Source of the DNA: Willaertia magna
Taxonomy: Eukaryota; Heterolobosea; Eutetramitea; Acrasida; Naegleriidae
Direction of reading: 5' to 3'
Assembly (NCBI GenBank): GCA_902984215.1
Contig: CADWAF010001919.1
Coordinates: 1 to 44,691 of the forward strand
DNA: 44,691 nt
Positions 1-13,579 of this stretch are shown piece after piece; the first letter of the stretch is position 1; each line of letters opens with the position of its first letter. The translations under genes were made by a program, and so were the position numbers. The notes under the pieces were generated by a model, which was not told where the DNA came from, ran no database searches, and saw nothing but the letters and a program-made list of their open reading frames with translations.

Positions 1-92
1 TTTGCTTAAAATTACCACATTTTATTTCAATTTTTTTAATTTCTAGAAAAAATTTAGCGTTCTGTTTGAGCGGGTTTTCACACTCACAAAAA
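1..92 (+). promoter_or_regulatory. Upstream region and 5' leader of the TRRAP gene
   Basis: This AT-rich stretch precedes the first ATG of the TRRAP gene. It ends in a run of A (CACAAAAAATG), a context also seen before several other start codons here, including those of the kinase, MTR3 and RimK-like genes. A slightly GC-richer patch (about 57-85) lies just upstream of the start. No TATA box or known factor site could be identified with confidence, and the window edge cuts off whatever lies further upstream. Confidence 0.35.
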
Positions 93-3000
93 ATGAGTAC
101 ACAGACATCTAGTCCCTTCGAAGCCTACCTCCGAAACTTTGAAGGCTTTAAAAACTCAAACGGTAATTATTATTAGAACTTTTTATAATTATAATAACAA
201 TCATCATCAAATAATATTTTCCGAAAATAATTTTTAGATTTTACAAAGCTTTATAAATTATTAACTGATTTAAGAGAATATTTAGAAATTACTACCATTT
301 CCGAATATACAAGTTTTACAAATATTTTACTTAGACCACTATTAGATTATCTTAATGAACAAACTAAACCAAAATTTAAAAAAGATGACAAGGAAAATTT
401 GTTAAGACAATTAGTAATAGAAATAATTCAAAGATTACCTTATGCTGAAGTAAGTTTTTCAAAATTTAATTTTTGACAATAATTGACAATAATTTATTAG
501 ATTTTTAAAGATAAAAGAGAAGAATTATTTCTTGTGATGAATACTTTACTTTCTGTATTAAGAAATGATAATGAACAAAATGGTTCATTGGCAGTAAAAA
601 TTATAATGGAAATACATAGATCTTTTAGATCACATTTACCAAATTTCGTTCAACCTTTTATAGATATACTTTTACAATTTTATAGTAATTTTGAAGGAAT
701 TATAGAAAAATATTTTGGAAAACCACCAAAAAGAGATAAAAGCATTTTATCTGGGATATCAACTGAAGAAATATCTACAAATTCTACATCTTATTCTTCT
801 CTTCCATCAAGTAATGATGAATTATTACATTCAATGGAAAGTTGTAAAATAATGTTAGAATTTCCAATTTTTATGATTTTTTTATTTCAAACTTATAATC
901 AATTTGTTGGAGAGAATAATAATATAATAAGGAAAATGATTGAAAGTTTTGAGTTTGAAGTTTATGTAAATGAAAATACATTAATATCAATGAATAGTTT
1001 TGCAAGAGAAAGAATTGAAGATTTTATGGTATTTAGAGTTAAAACAATATCTTATCTTGCTTTCACTTTAAGATTTTATAAAGAATCATTAATTGGAAAT
1101 AAAAAAGAAATTATACCTAGATTTATCATGAAATGTTTAAGAGAATGTCCTGATGAATGTATAACAGCAAGAAGAGAAATATTATTAATTATGAGACATA
1201 TAGTAGAAAATAATCAATTAGATAATTTAAAAAATCTTTTTGCTCCTTTTATTAATGAAATGTTAGATGATACTATTTTAATAGGAAAGAGTAGATCAGC
1301 TTATGAATCAGTGCGAACTTTAGCTTATTCTACTGTATTAGAAATTATTGTTAATTCTAAGAATGAATTCAATTTATCACAAATTGCAAAATCGTTAGTA
1401 TTCAGTACTAAGATTATGTTTGACCCAACTTTAAATCAAAATATTCATAATTTAGCTGTAGATTTACTTGTGAGATTAGCTGAATGTATTTATAAGAATG
1501 TTCAAGGGTCAATGATAACAACTACAACAACTATAGAAGGAACAACTGATATGGTTGGTGACTCACATCAACATTTAACATCTTCTACACCTAATACTTC
1601 AACTACCACCATATCTACCAGTACACTATCTGATAAAGAATTAGAACAACAAAGAGAATTAGTGTTTTGTATTATGAGAACATTTATTCAAAAATTGAAA
1701 TATGTTTCCGATTTTATTAAAAGATTGACTGAATTAAAAAAGTCACAATACAAAGATCCAACTGAAGAGGAAATTGATGAAAATAGTACTATTCTTCCAT
1801 TTAGTTCTTACAAAAAGATTGAAAGTTTATCTGAGAGTATATTAAATTGTAGACATACATTTAGATATTCTATATTAGGAATGAGAAATATCACATTTGT
1901 ATTAGTATATCTCTGTAAAGATGATGTAAATCGAACTTTAGAAGAGTTACCATTACTTACAAAACTATTTAAATACGGTTTAGATTGTTTTGAAATTTAC
2001 AATATTTCTGATGATGGAGTACCAGAAGGTGGGGACTCAAAAAGATTTTCTGATGAGGAAAAGGATACTTTCAATAATTTCTCTTCTTTATTTACATCAC
2101 TTCCACCAATTGTTTTTTCAGAAATATTTAAGAGTCAATTAAGTTACCTTTATAACAAATTGTTGGAGGGAAGAAGTCATACCTATATTCATATCCCAGC
2201 TTATATTTTATCTTCAAACCCTTCTGCTGCTTCAACACTTTCTGATATTTTACTTAAATTTTTATTGAAAAAGATGGATAGAATTCCTAAAGATAAAAAA
2301 GAAGCACAATATATTTACAATCTTTACAAATCAGTTTTTGGATCAATAATAACGTTTCCAAAGAATGAAATTGTATTGAAAGCTCATTTAACAAATATTG
2401 TAACATCATGCTTTAATTATGCTTCAAAATATAAGGATTGTTTAGATTACTACTTCATACTAAGAACTTTATTTAAGTCAATAGTAACTGCCAAGTTTGA
2501 CATGTTATGTAAAGAATTTGCGCCACTGTTGCCATCTGTTTTGGAAAAGTTAACTGATCTATTGAATTCTGCAAATAACAAGGAAACTAGAAATTTATTT
2601 TCAGAACTTTTACTGACAGTTCCTGCCAAACTACATGTTTTATGCCCTTATTTATATTTAATGGTCACACCAATTTTGTATGCTTTGCAACCCGGTTCAA
2701 GGGAAGAAGCTGTTGGATTTGCCTTAAGAAATTTAGATATGATGGTAACAAGTCTAAGAAATGAATCATTAGAGCCAATACTTAAACCTGTTATTTCAGA
2801 ATTATTGAAAGCTCTCTTTTCTCATTTAAGACCGCAACCTTATCAATATGGTCCTTTGGCTATGAAGATTCTTGCTAAATTAGGTGGAACAAATCGTCAA
2901 TACATGAATGAATTGACTAATGTAAATACAAAACCTTCCACTAAACCAGGACTTTCTCTTGGTGTTACCTTCAATAGTGATAACTCAATGATGGATACCT

Positions 3001-6000
3001 TCACTGCTGAAGAAAGAAAAATTAATAACACTTTTGTAATTGATGACTTTGTAGACAACACTATAGACATTTGTTTTGATAAGAATGAGGAAATTGAAGT
3101 TAGAAAGAATGCTTTCGAATTTTTAAAAACTAGTTTAATTTCTATGATTTCTGTAGATGCAAATGATTTAAATCTTAAAGACGAATTTAAATTAATGCCA
3201 CTTTTATCTACTCCTAAATTTAAATTATCCTACTTATCTGCAACATGCCCAAGAATATATTATCCATTTTCTACTCATTCAGAACTTGAAGATGATAGCA
3301 TAAAGGTTAATGGTGAGTTCAAAACAACATTAACTTATGAAGGTGAAATTGAAATGTTTACCAAACTATTGAAGAATGTATTTTTATTTGTTCAATGTGC
3401 AATTGAAGAAAATTTATATGAATGTATAGAATTTGTTAAGGGTTTGTGTAGACATTTTGCATTGGTGTTGGTATCTAGGTGTAATAGCCACACTCAAGCT
3501 TCAATATCTAGAACTAAAATTAATGTAGATTGGTTCTTTGAAGTTGTGATGGAATTATATGAAATTGATTGTAGAGAGACTTCCCAACATTTTAGTGTTG
3601 CAGAGTTTGTTCTTTCTACATTTACGGATTATTTATATGAGTTATGTGGTGAAGATCCTGAAGTAGTAATACAATTTGGTATTTGGGAAAGATTGCAATC
3701 AAGATTTACTCATTATTGTCATCAACCAGAATGGCATAAAAAATGTGTTGGTGCTAAGGGAATAATATTTTTGTGTGAAAATGTCACACCAATATGGCTT
3801 GTTCATTATGAATTAGATTTTGTAAGAGCTTTATTCTTTTCAATCAAGAATGCACCAGTACAAATGAATTCTTATACGAACCAAATGATGGTAATGGCCC
3901 TGGAGACTGTTATATCAACATGTTTCAATATTCCAGAAATAGATTTAAATACTTTGGGAGGAAAGAGAAGCCTTGTTATTAAAGACAAAAGTGAAGGAAA
4001 GGAAAATGAAGTTGAGGTACAGGAAACTAAATTGAATCACAAACCAATAGAAAGAAAGAAACAATTAATTTATTATTTATTATTGGAATTAAGTAATCAT
4101 TCTACAAGTGTTAGGAAATCTGTACAATCACTTTTTAAACTTTTGGCAGAATTATCAAATTGCCCAATAGCAATTGTACTAGAGGCATTCAAAAATGAAT
4201 TATCTCAATCTATTAGAGATGACAAATTTGCAAAGTTGAATAATATTCCCCAAATGATTGGTTTTGTAGAAGCTGTAGTTTTCTTCCTTTCTCTCAAGGA
4301 ATCTATACTTACCATCAATGCTCAAGTTGTCAATATAATTAATAGAGCTTTAAATATAGTAAATGGAAGAATGGATGAACAATTATCTAAAGATAAAGAT
4401 AAGAAATCACTTAACATTCTTAAAATCTCTTGTCTAAAGCTTTTAAGAGAAGCCTTAGTATGCAAGGAATTAAGATATACTGAAAACGTTAAGATTAGAA
4501 GCCAAATAATTGAGGTATTTTTCAAATTTTTACAAACTAATAATAAGGATGTTGTTGGTATAGCAAAATCGGGTTTGACTGCTTTCATAGCGCAACAAAG
4601 ACTTCCAAAAGATTTATTACAACAAAGTTTGAGACCAATACTCAGTAATTTAGGAAAACATAATCAACTAAATCAAAATGTACTTCTTACACTTGCCAAT
4701 TTATTGGAGTTATGTACGAGTTACTTTAGTGTTAAATTGGGTCATCAATTATTAGAACATTTATCGAAATGGTCTGACAAAAAGAATACATTACATATCA
4801 ATAACGCTAAAGAAAGACCACTGATAGCAGCTCAAATAATTTCTTTATTCTCTTTGTTACCGCCTGATGCAAAAGAAGTGCTTCAAAAACTTACAATGCT
4901 TACCATTGAGCTAGACAATATTTGGGCAGATGAAACAAAGGGAGCTTCTCCATTTATAGAACCATTAGCAAAATATTTAAATTTATATCCAGATGATGCT
5001 GTAAGATTTTTCTTTTCTCCAATATCTGATCATGACAATAATTTATTAGTAATTTCATCTAAGAAAACATTTGATTTCTTCATTGCGATATTGAAACATA
5101 AAAAGTCACAAGAAATCAGAAATTCCTTAATGAATTCTCAAGAGTACATTGTGAGATTATTCCAAAATCTTCGTGTTGACTTCATGGAACCAATAGTTTT
5201 GATTAGAATTTTAAGTAAACTGTCCCCTACATGGCTCTCAAAGCAAAGAATGGTATTTGAGCAAATGATGAAAATGTGGAATGTATATATGCAAAACACA
5301 ATGATTAGACCAAATCAAATGGAAATTGATGATAATACTTCCTATTTATCAGTGTTGGATCACAAAAAAATCAAATTGACCAAGAAAATGCTGAAATGTA
5401 TCATAGCCTATTGCGACAATAACGAAACAGAGTGTGCAGCTTTCTTTGATGTATTGAAGATATTCAATTCATATATTGTCATGGATCTCAGTTTCTTGAG
5501 AGATTTCTTTGAGAATAAGCTAGGTGGGTCCTATCCAATTCAAAGAAAAGAAGATGTAATAATCTATTTTTGTGCTTTATTTAAGAGGGAAGATGTACCA
5601 TTACAAGTCAAGTTAGATTCATTAAAGAATATTGTTATTCCAATCGTTAAAGGAACGGCGGAAAGAAATCAATTGTTGAGCAACAGAGTAGTAAATGTTT
5701 TATTTGATGAGCTTTATCATACCACTCCAATTGCCTTAGTAAAGGTTTCTAATGAAAGAGAGAAGTATTCATTAAAGGTAGAAATGTTACAACTAGCCAC
5801 AATGTTTGTAAAGTATTTCCCAAATCAAATTACTGACAAAAGATCATTTTTCAAATTCGCATATGAAAATTGTAACGTAGATGATGCTACAACAAACCAG
5901 TGTGCATTTGTTCTTGCAGCTCATTTCATTAGAAAGTTTGGACTGCCTGACAAGAAAGTATTACTTCAAATTTACGGTAAATTCTTGAAAGCTTATAAAA

Positions 6001-9000
6001 GTGATAGTAAATCTCTAGTAAGACAGGCTTTGGATATTATAGTTCAACCAGTCAAAGAAATTGAACCTGTTGATGGTAAGAACAAATATCCACAATGGAT
6101 TAGATTTACTAAAAAGACCTTAATGGAGGATGTTATGTCATTACCTCAACTTGTTCACATTTGGAACATGTTTATTAGACATCCTGATGCTTTTTATGAA
6201 AGTAGAGATTATTTTGTTCCAAAAATGATAACATCTTTATCTAAAATTGGTTATCCTTCTAATTCTTCAATGGAGTATAAGAAATTAAGTTTACAATTAG
6301 CGGAATTAATAATATCATGGGAGCAAAGAACACAATCACAGATGCAATTACAACTTTTAGGTGGTATGGAAATAGATACAGAAATCCAACAGAGCTCACC
6401 TTACGAAGACGAAAACGAAAAAAAGAGAAAAGTTAATCAAACTGATCTAAATGAAGAAAATACTCTTAAAAAGAGGAAGACAGACGCTTCTAAATCTAAC
6501 ATTGAACAAAACGAATTTTTGTTGAACCTCCAATCAAGGTCAATAATTATGAATTTCTTAGCTAAGATGTGCTTACTTGTTTGTTCACAACAACATAGAT
6601 CTACAGAAAAAGTTCAGTTAGGTTTGGCTAGACAGGCAATAAATATTCTTAGAAAAGCATTTGAATTATGGAAAGGGGAAACAATTAACTTTAGTTATAT
6701 TGAAAGACATCTCCCTTCTTTAGAATCTATTCCTACATTTAGTTCCAGTTTGCTCTGCGCTTTATTAGAGCTTATAATGTTATTGGTTGAAGTAAATAAT
6801 GGAATTATAGTTTTAGATGGCCAGTTTGCTAAAAAACTCGCTCCACTATTGACCACTCAATATATTGATGTTAACAAGAATGTAGCTCGTTTATTTAAAA
6901 CTCTTTTAAAGGTATTTAATCCATTAGATCCTAGTAATGCTGGAGATACGGGTATTCAAGAATTTTATACTGTAATTTGTGCAATTTTGACAGAAAGAAT
7001 TTCGAAGGCAGGTGCCTCTAATAAGGAAGCTCAACAAGTCAATCAACAAGCCCCACAAAGCAGTACAACAAATCAACAATCCAATAATCTTTTGAACTCT
7101 TATGGACATTTATTGGTACTACATATAATATGCAGTCATTATCAAAACGATAGCCTTAGACTTCAATACTCAAAGATAGTCAGTAATTTACTTTCTAAAC
7201 TACTAAAACAAAAACCTCCTTCTATTGAGGGCAATCAATCTTCTACAATAACTGAGTGTTATGTTGGCTGCATTGAGTTATGTATTTCATTCTTAGCTGA
7301 TGGAATTCACCAACAAGTTTTAAAACCTTTCCTTTCTTCAATTCAACACACCTTAGATAGATATGAATTATTGGGTATTGAGCTTTACAAAATTATTATA
7401 AATGATGTTATTGGAAATTGGTTGAGAGTGCCACCTCATCTTTCTATTAATAGGACTAGTGCCAATCCATTGAATGATGGAGATGATTCTAAAGTTATGA
7501 AAATTAGCAAACCTCAAGAATTGCTTCCAAACCAAAAGCTATTTTTCCTTGACAAATTATCAAGAACATTAGAGCATATTAATTTAGAACCTTACTTGGA
7601 GCTGAAACGTACTTTCTATGAACTTATATTAGAGCTTTATCAAAAAATTGATTTATTCCAAAATGACATTCAATATTATAGAAAGCTGGAATCTGTATTT
7701 ATATCTGGACTTAGAATTGAAATTAAAGAGCTAAAGGACATTAAATTGAAATTTTTAGCTACCTTAAATCAAAGAACTGGCAAGTTACCTTATGAACGTT
7801 TACAATTTGCTATTGATAGTCAACGTTGGGAATCATTGTGTGACACTTTTTGGATCAAACACGCCTTGGATGTGTTGCTTTACTCAATAGATACTACTGC
7901 TTCCTTGTCTGCAGCTCCTGGTACAGCAACATTACCTTCCATTTCCTTGCAACAATCATACGATAACTCATTAAGAACACAAACAACAGAGAAACCAACT
8001 GCATTAGTCACATCTTTAACAGAAAAAAGCAAATTAACTATTAGAGAACACGAACAATTTTTAGCAAAACACTTCCTTAACCTAACTGCTGATTCAATTT
8101 TCACACCTCTAAGAATATTATGTAGAGATAACATTAATCTTTCTTTTAATGCTTGGGTACAAGTATTTTCCTTAGTATGGGATACATTATCAATTGCTGA
8201 AAAGCAATCCATACAAACTCCGTTCTTAGCTTTACTTGCAAGAGATTACCATGCCAAGCAATATGTAAAATATCCAAATGTAATCCAAGCGTTGTTGGAT
8301 GGTGTTACTAAAACAATTTTAAAAGAATCAAGTAAATCAGATAGGGATATACTGTTAGGTAATGTGATGCCTTCCCCTACCATTTCAATTAGTCCTGATA
8401 TGTTAAAATTTATTGGCAAATCATTTAATGCTTGGTCTTTATCTATTCCAATATTAGAAGAGGAATTAAGGTCATTAATAAGCTCTGGAACATTTGACGA
8501 AAAAACTGAAAAAGTTTGCAATTCGTTGTGTGAACTATACAGAGTTCTAAAGGAAGAGGACATGTTATGTGCTATTTGGAGATCATGTGACGTTACAGAT
8601 TATACAAGATTGATGCTTTCCTTAGAACAAAGAAATATGTGGAATGAAACACAAGAAGTATTGAAAGAAATGATATTTGGTTTCCAAAAGGGTAATATTA
8701 TCAAAAAGAGGGTGTCACACACTGAACTACACTTGTGGGAGGATCACTGGCTTACATGCTCCAAGAAATTACAACAATGGGAAGAATTGACCAAGTATTC
8801 ACAGTTTTCAGTAACAAACTCCTCTGTATTAATGCTAGAGTGTTTATGGAAGAACGGAAATTGGAATCAAATGAAAGAATTATTCCAAAAACACCCTGCT
8901 TCTGAAAATCAACTTTTAAAGATTTATCAAATTAGCTGTATGATAATGCAGGATAAAGATACAGAAGCAAATGAATGTTACCAACAAGCTCAACAATTAG

Positions 9001-12000
9001 CTTTACAAAGGTGGTGTGCATTACCATCATTTTTGTGTTCCAACCACAATCACATTTTACATAATTTCCAACAATTATATGAGTTGCACGAATCAGCAAA
9101 TCTTCTAAATGATGCAAAGAAACCTCTATCAACTACAGAGTTAAAGGGCTTTTTAACAACATGGAGAGATAGAATTCCAAATAAATGGGATGATATTAGT
9201 ATGTGGAATGATATTTTGACATGGAGATATCACTTCTTGAAAAGAATGTCAGAGAAATTTGAAGACTTAAAAGAAGAACATCATAGAGCTTTATGTCTAA
9301 ACGAAGCTATTTGGACTTTGAATAAGTTTGCAAAAATTACAAGAAAGCAAAATCTAGTTGAACCTGGTCTTCGTATGTTGGCTGATTCTGGAAAGTTACT
9401 AATGAACTTAAAAACAGAAACAACTGAAAGCTTTGTAAGGGTGTATGAAATTTTGAAGTGTTTTTTACAAGACGGTAGATATAATGAGGCTCTAGATTTA
9501 ATAGATTCAGATACTTCTATGAGCAGCAAGCTAAAGACAAACCAAAAAATTGAAATACTAAGGTTAAGAGGAGAGTTCCTTTCTAGGTGTGACAAAAATG
9601 ATGACAGCTATCAAACCTTCTCTCAATCAGTTTCTTATTTCCCTCAAGACCAACGATACTTAACATCAGTTACAAGTACTCCTGCTTTGGGAAAGTCGTT
9701 CTTCTATTGGGCTAGATTGTTAGATAAATTATTTGTTGAAAAGTGGAATTCTGGAGCTAGAAATCAAAAACAAAAACAATCCACAAAACACCCAACACAA
9801 TCAATGACCGCAATGGATTTCGCTGAACATTGTCTAGCTTCTTATTTACTGGCAATAAGGTATTCTGGAGGTGCAGCTAATCACCAATCTATAGTTTCAA
9901 TAGGTGGAAATATAAGACAACATATTGGAAGAGTCTTGTGGCTTTTATCATTTGACACTGAAACTCCAACAACTATTAAAACCACAGCCCCAGTTCAAAA
10001 TAATCCAAATCAACCTAACCAACCACAACAACAAGCAACTACAACTGAAATAATTAACGTTGGACCTTTATATAAGATAGCTGAAAAAAGTATTAATGAC
10101 ATTCCTGCTTGGATGTGGATTCCTTGGCATCAACAACTATTTTCAATGTTACAAAGAAAAGATTCTGAATCCTTGATTGCAAAACAAATATTAATGGCAA
10201 CCTTAAATGCATTCCCTCAAGCTATTTTCCAACTTTTAAGATCTACCTATTACGATATTAGGGAATATGCTGTAAGACAACAAAAGAAACAACAATCTTC
10301 TGAAACCCCTCCACCACTAACACATAGTACCCCTAACATTCATGTTTCAATTAAACCTTCTTCCACAGAATCTTCTTCCAATCAACCACTAGATCAACAC
10401 ATAACTAAATATAAAAAGAGGATTGATGAGTTAATGTCTAATGCTTTTTCAACTAATAGAAGTTTAATTCATGACATTGAAAATATCTTGAAAGATATTA
10501 CTAAGTTTAAGCCAGAAGTAGAAGAAGAGTTTGTAAGAGCTCTTAGAATTTTACTGGAACAATGCTATAAATATAACATATACAAGGATGAAGCTACAAA
10601 TAATTTAATGAAAGATGATGGTGAAGATGATGACCACTCTATTCCTGTGGAAATTATAGAGTTAACACGAAAAATTGTTGTGACTTATTTAACAGAACCA
10701 ACCCCAACTCCACAACAATCCAGTAGCAGTAGCGCAACACCACAACCTAGGACAACTTCCTTAATTGAAAACAAAAATGTGATTATTTCAGAACTGTTAC
10801 CAAGAAAGGAAAGAAAAGAACTGGTAGGAAATAATGAGGAAAGAGGTCCAAAAACTCTCTTAGAATTAACAAGTAATATAAAGAAACGTATAACTCTGAT
10901 ATTAAAGAGAATTAATACTTTACCAAAACAAATACATCTAGAAAGTAAATGTAGAAGTGTAGAACAAAGAACAACATTCGATATTGAAATTCCTGGACAA
11001 TACGAGTTAGTGAGTGACAGAGAACCATTTGCTGAAAGACATGAGAAATATTTGTGCATACTACCTGATATGGATGTTGTAATAAGAAATAAGACATCCA
11101 GTAGAAGAATTAAACTAAGAAGTACTTCAGGAAAGGTATTTGTATTCTTAATTCAAACCAATCCTCAATTTGAACCAACTGGTCATTTCAAAACAGAAGA
11201 ACGTTTAATTTCCTTAGTAAGACATTTAAATAGAATTTTAGAAAGAGATAAAACAGCCAGAAGTCATAACTATTTGAAAATTGATTTACCAATAGTACTT
11301 CCACTTAATCAAAGATTACGTTTAGTTAGAGAAGATTGTCAGGATTATACTTCAATGGAAGATATTTTCTTACACTATTGTGAATCAAAAGGTATTCCAT
11401 TAGATGACCCTATTCTAAAGTATTGGAAGATAATGAATGATTCTTGCCAAGTACATCAACACGATTTTGAAACTAAACTTAATACATTTAATCAAATGAT
11501 TGAGGCAGATCATTTCTCAATGACTACAGATAATGACGTTAATATAATACCCAATGATATATTGAAAAATTATATTAGAGGAATATGCCCTAGTTGGAGT
11601 TTCTATTATCAAGTTAGAAAAACATTTGCAATTCAAATTGGTTTATATAGTTTATTAAATTATTTATTACACATGAAGGAAAGATATCCAAACAAGCTTC
11701 TTATTTCTAAGAATAGTGGCCATGTATTCCAATATGATTTAAGAACTACTCTTGACAAACAAACAGGTTTACTAACAAGAGATGAAACTGTTCCTTTCCG
11801 TCTTACAAGAAATATAACAAATTTCTTAACACAATTTTGTGTAGAAGGTTATTTATTGAATACAATTGCCATTAGCTCACATGCCTTACTTGAAAATAGA
11901 AAACATGTAGAGACCCTACTACAGCTCTTTATTAGAGATGAATTAATTGCTTGGCAAAATATTGACTCAAATACATTGAATGGAATGCAATTCCTGGAGA

Positions 12001-12449
12001 ATGAAGAACACCTGAGAGGAACTGTTCAAAAGAATACAGACAAAATGATGACCATGTTAAATGATTTATCACCTGTACTTCCACCTTATTTACTTCCTAA
12101 TACTGCTCCTCCACAACCAACAACGAAAAGTAAAAAGTCAAAGAAAGAAGCAACTTCAAGTACTACCACTGCTGCAGGCACTAGTGAAGTACAAACACCT
12201 ACTATTACAACACCAATAACTCCTACTTCTGTGGCAACTCCAACAAATATTGTTCCAGAAGGAATGTTACCACCATCAGTAAGCTCAAATACAACTACTG
12301 GCATTCCAACAAATGTTACAACAACACCACAATATCAACATTTATTGGAAGTTCCACCACTCAACCAAAAAGTTTATGAACTAATTCAACAAGCTTCTTC
12401 CAACGATAAATTATGTATGATGGATCCAAACTTTTATCCTTGGTTTTAA
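93..12449 (+). CDS. TRRAP: TRRAP/Tra1-family PIKK pseudokinase (three exons)
   Basis: Giant scaffold subunit of SAGA and NuA4/TIP60-type histone acetyltransferase complexes, which recruits them to transcription activators in the nucleus. Exons 93-162, 238-449 and 501-12449 join in frame through two short GT-AG introns and give 4076 residues, close to human and yeast relatives (about 3,750-3,860). Most of the protein is alpha-helical HEAT/TPR-like repeat, followed by a FAT region (about 2650-3330), a PI3K-like domain (about 3590-3960) and a terminal FATC ending in DPNFYPWF. The terminal Phe is conserved in Tra1. The kinase region keeps VPFRLTRNI but lacks the DRHxxN and DFG motifs of active PIKKs, as in known TRRAP. 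A bipartite basic cluster near residues 2066-2090 (KKRK...KKRK) is a probable nuclear signal. A Ser/Thr/Pro-rich insert (about 3965-4035) separates kinase and FATC. The start at 93 gives an N-terminus typical of the family. Identification is secure; the splice joins are inferred from frame and sequence. Confidence 0.95.
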
Positions 12450-12528
12450 TTTATTATTATTAAATTATTAAACTATAAATTATTAAATAAATTTATAATT
12501 TCAATTATTAAGTGTTCAACAAAAAAAA

Positions 12529-13344
12529 ATGTCTTCAACAAGTACACCTTTTCTTTCTTCTCTATTGTCATCCACTCCGATTCAAAGTGTTAGACCAATC
12601 TATCCACAACAAAATTCCGATAAACCGCCATTCATAAATATAAAAACCGGTAAAAGAAAAGATGGTAGAACATGTGATAAATTTAGAGATGTATTTATGC
12701 AAACAGGAGTAATAAAACAAGCTAGAGGAAGTGCTTATATTGAATTTCATAAAAGTACAAAAGTAATTTGTGCAGTTTATGGACCTAGACAAATTTCAGC
12801 AAAGAATGAATTTAGTGATAAAGGTAGTTTACAATGTGAATATAGAGTTGCAACATTTTCACATAAAAGAAGACAAGATCCATCAAAGAATATAGCTCAA
12901 AGAAGAGAAGAAGAAAAACAATATGGTATTTATTTACGTGAAGCCTTAGAATCATCTTTACTTTTAGAGAAATATCCTAAAAGTGTTATTGATATCTATT
13001 GTTTTGTTTTAGAAGATAATGGAAGTGCTTTATCAGCTGCAATTACATGTGCTTCATTAGCGTTAGCTGATGCTGGAATTGAAATGATTGATTTAGTTAG
13101 TGCTTGTTCAACAAGTGAGTTAGAAGGTCAGATTGTTGTGGATCCAACTATTACTGAACAAACTTATGCTACAGGTGGTATGGTTTGTGGATATATGTCA
13201 AATGTCAATGAAGTTACTCAATTAACACAGGTTGGTGATATGACTTTACAAAAAGTAAATGAAGCTATGGATTTATGTATTGATGGTTGTATAAAATTAC
13301 ATCAATTAATGCAACAATGTTTATTACAAAAATTTGTAAAATAA
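12529..13344 (+). CDS. EXOSC6: Exosome core subunit MTR3/EXOSC6 (RNase PH-like)
   Basis: A single-exon protein of 271 residues with the RNase PH fold. It is predicted to form part of the six-subunit ring of the RNA exosome, which threads RNA to Rrp44/Rrp6 for 3'-5' processing and decay in nucleus and cytoplasm. Visible family blocks are RKDGRTCDKFRDVFMQTG, QARGSAYIEF, CAVYGPRQ, EDNGSALSAAITCASLALA and DAGIEMIDLV. The segment YRVATFSHKRRQD and the overall order resemble MTR3 (EXOSC6) more than RRP41, the other subunit of this type. Eukaryotic ring subunits have lost phosphorolytic activity, so a structural role is expected. The gene starts only 79 bases after the TRRAP stop, and its ATG follows a run of A. 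The call RNase PH-like exosome subunit is firm; MTR3 rather than RRP41 is likely. Confidence 0.85.
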   Translation: MSSTSTPFLSSLLSSTPIQSVRPIYPQQNSDKPPFINIKTGKRKDGRTCDKFRDVFMQTGVIKQARGSAYIEFHKSTKVICAVYGPRQISAKNEFSDKGSLQCEYRVATFSHKRRQDPSKNIAQRREEEKQYGIYLREALESSLLLEKYPKSVIDIYCFVLEDNGSALSAAITCASLALADAGIEMIDLVSACSTSELEGQIVVDPTITEQTYATGGMVCGYMSNVNEVTQLTQVGDMTLQKVNEAMDLCIDGCIKLHQLMQQCLLQKFVK

Positions 13345-13579
13345 AGAATTTTTATTATAACCTTATTTAGTATTCAAAAGAAGAGAATATTATTTTAAAA
13401 AAATATATTTATTAGTTAATAAATTAGGTAATACTTATTTACATAAAGAGTTAAATATTACAAAACATCACCATTTATGAAAGCATTTATTAAGCATTTG
13501 CTAGTAATTTAAAGAAATTTGTCATTCATTTGCTTGCCTTAATAATCCCTCCAACAACAATTTACTAGAAAAAAAAAAC

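Noticed and set aside
4322..12304. Several minus-strand open frames of 60-130 codons inside the TRRAP gene
   Set aside because: They lie opposite a long, well-conserved coding region, have no recognisable domain, and are antisense shadows of its codon pattern.
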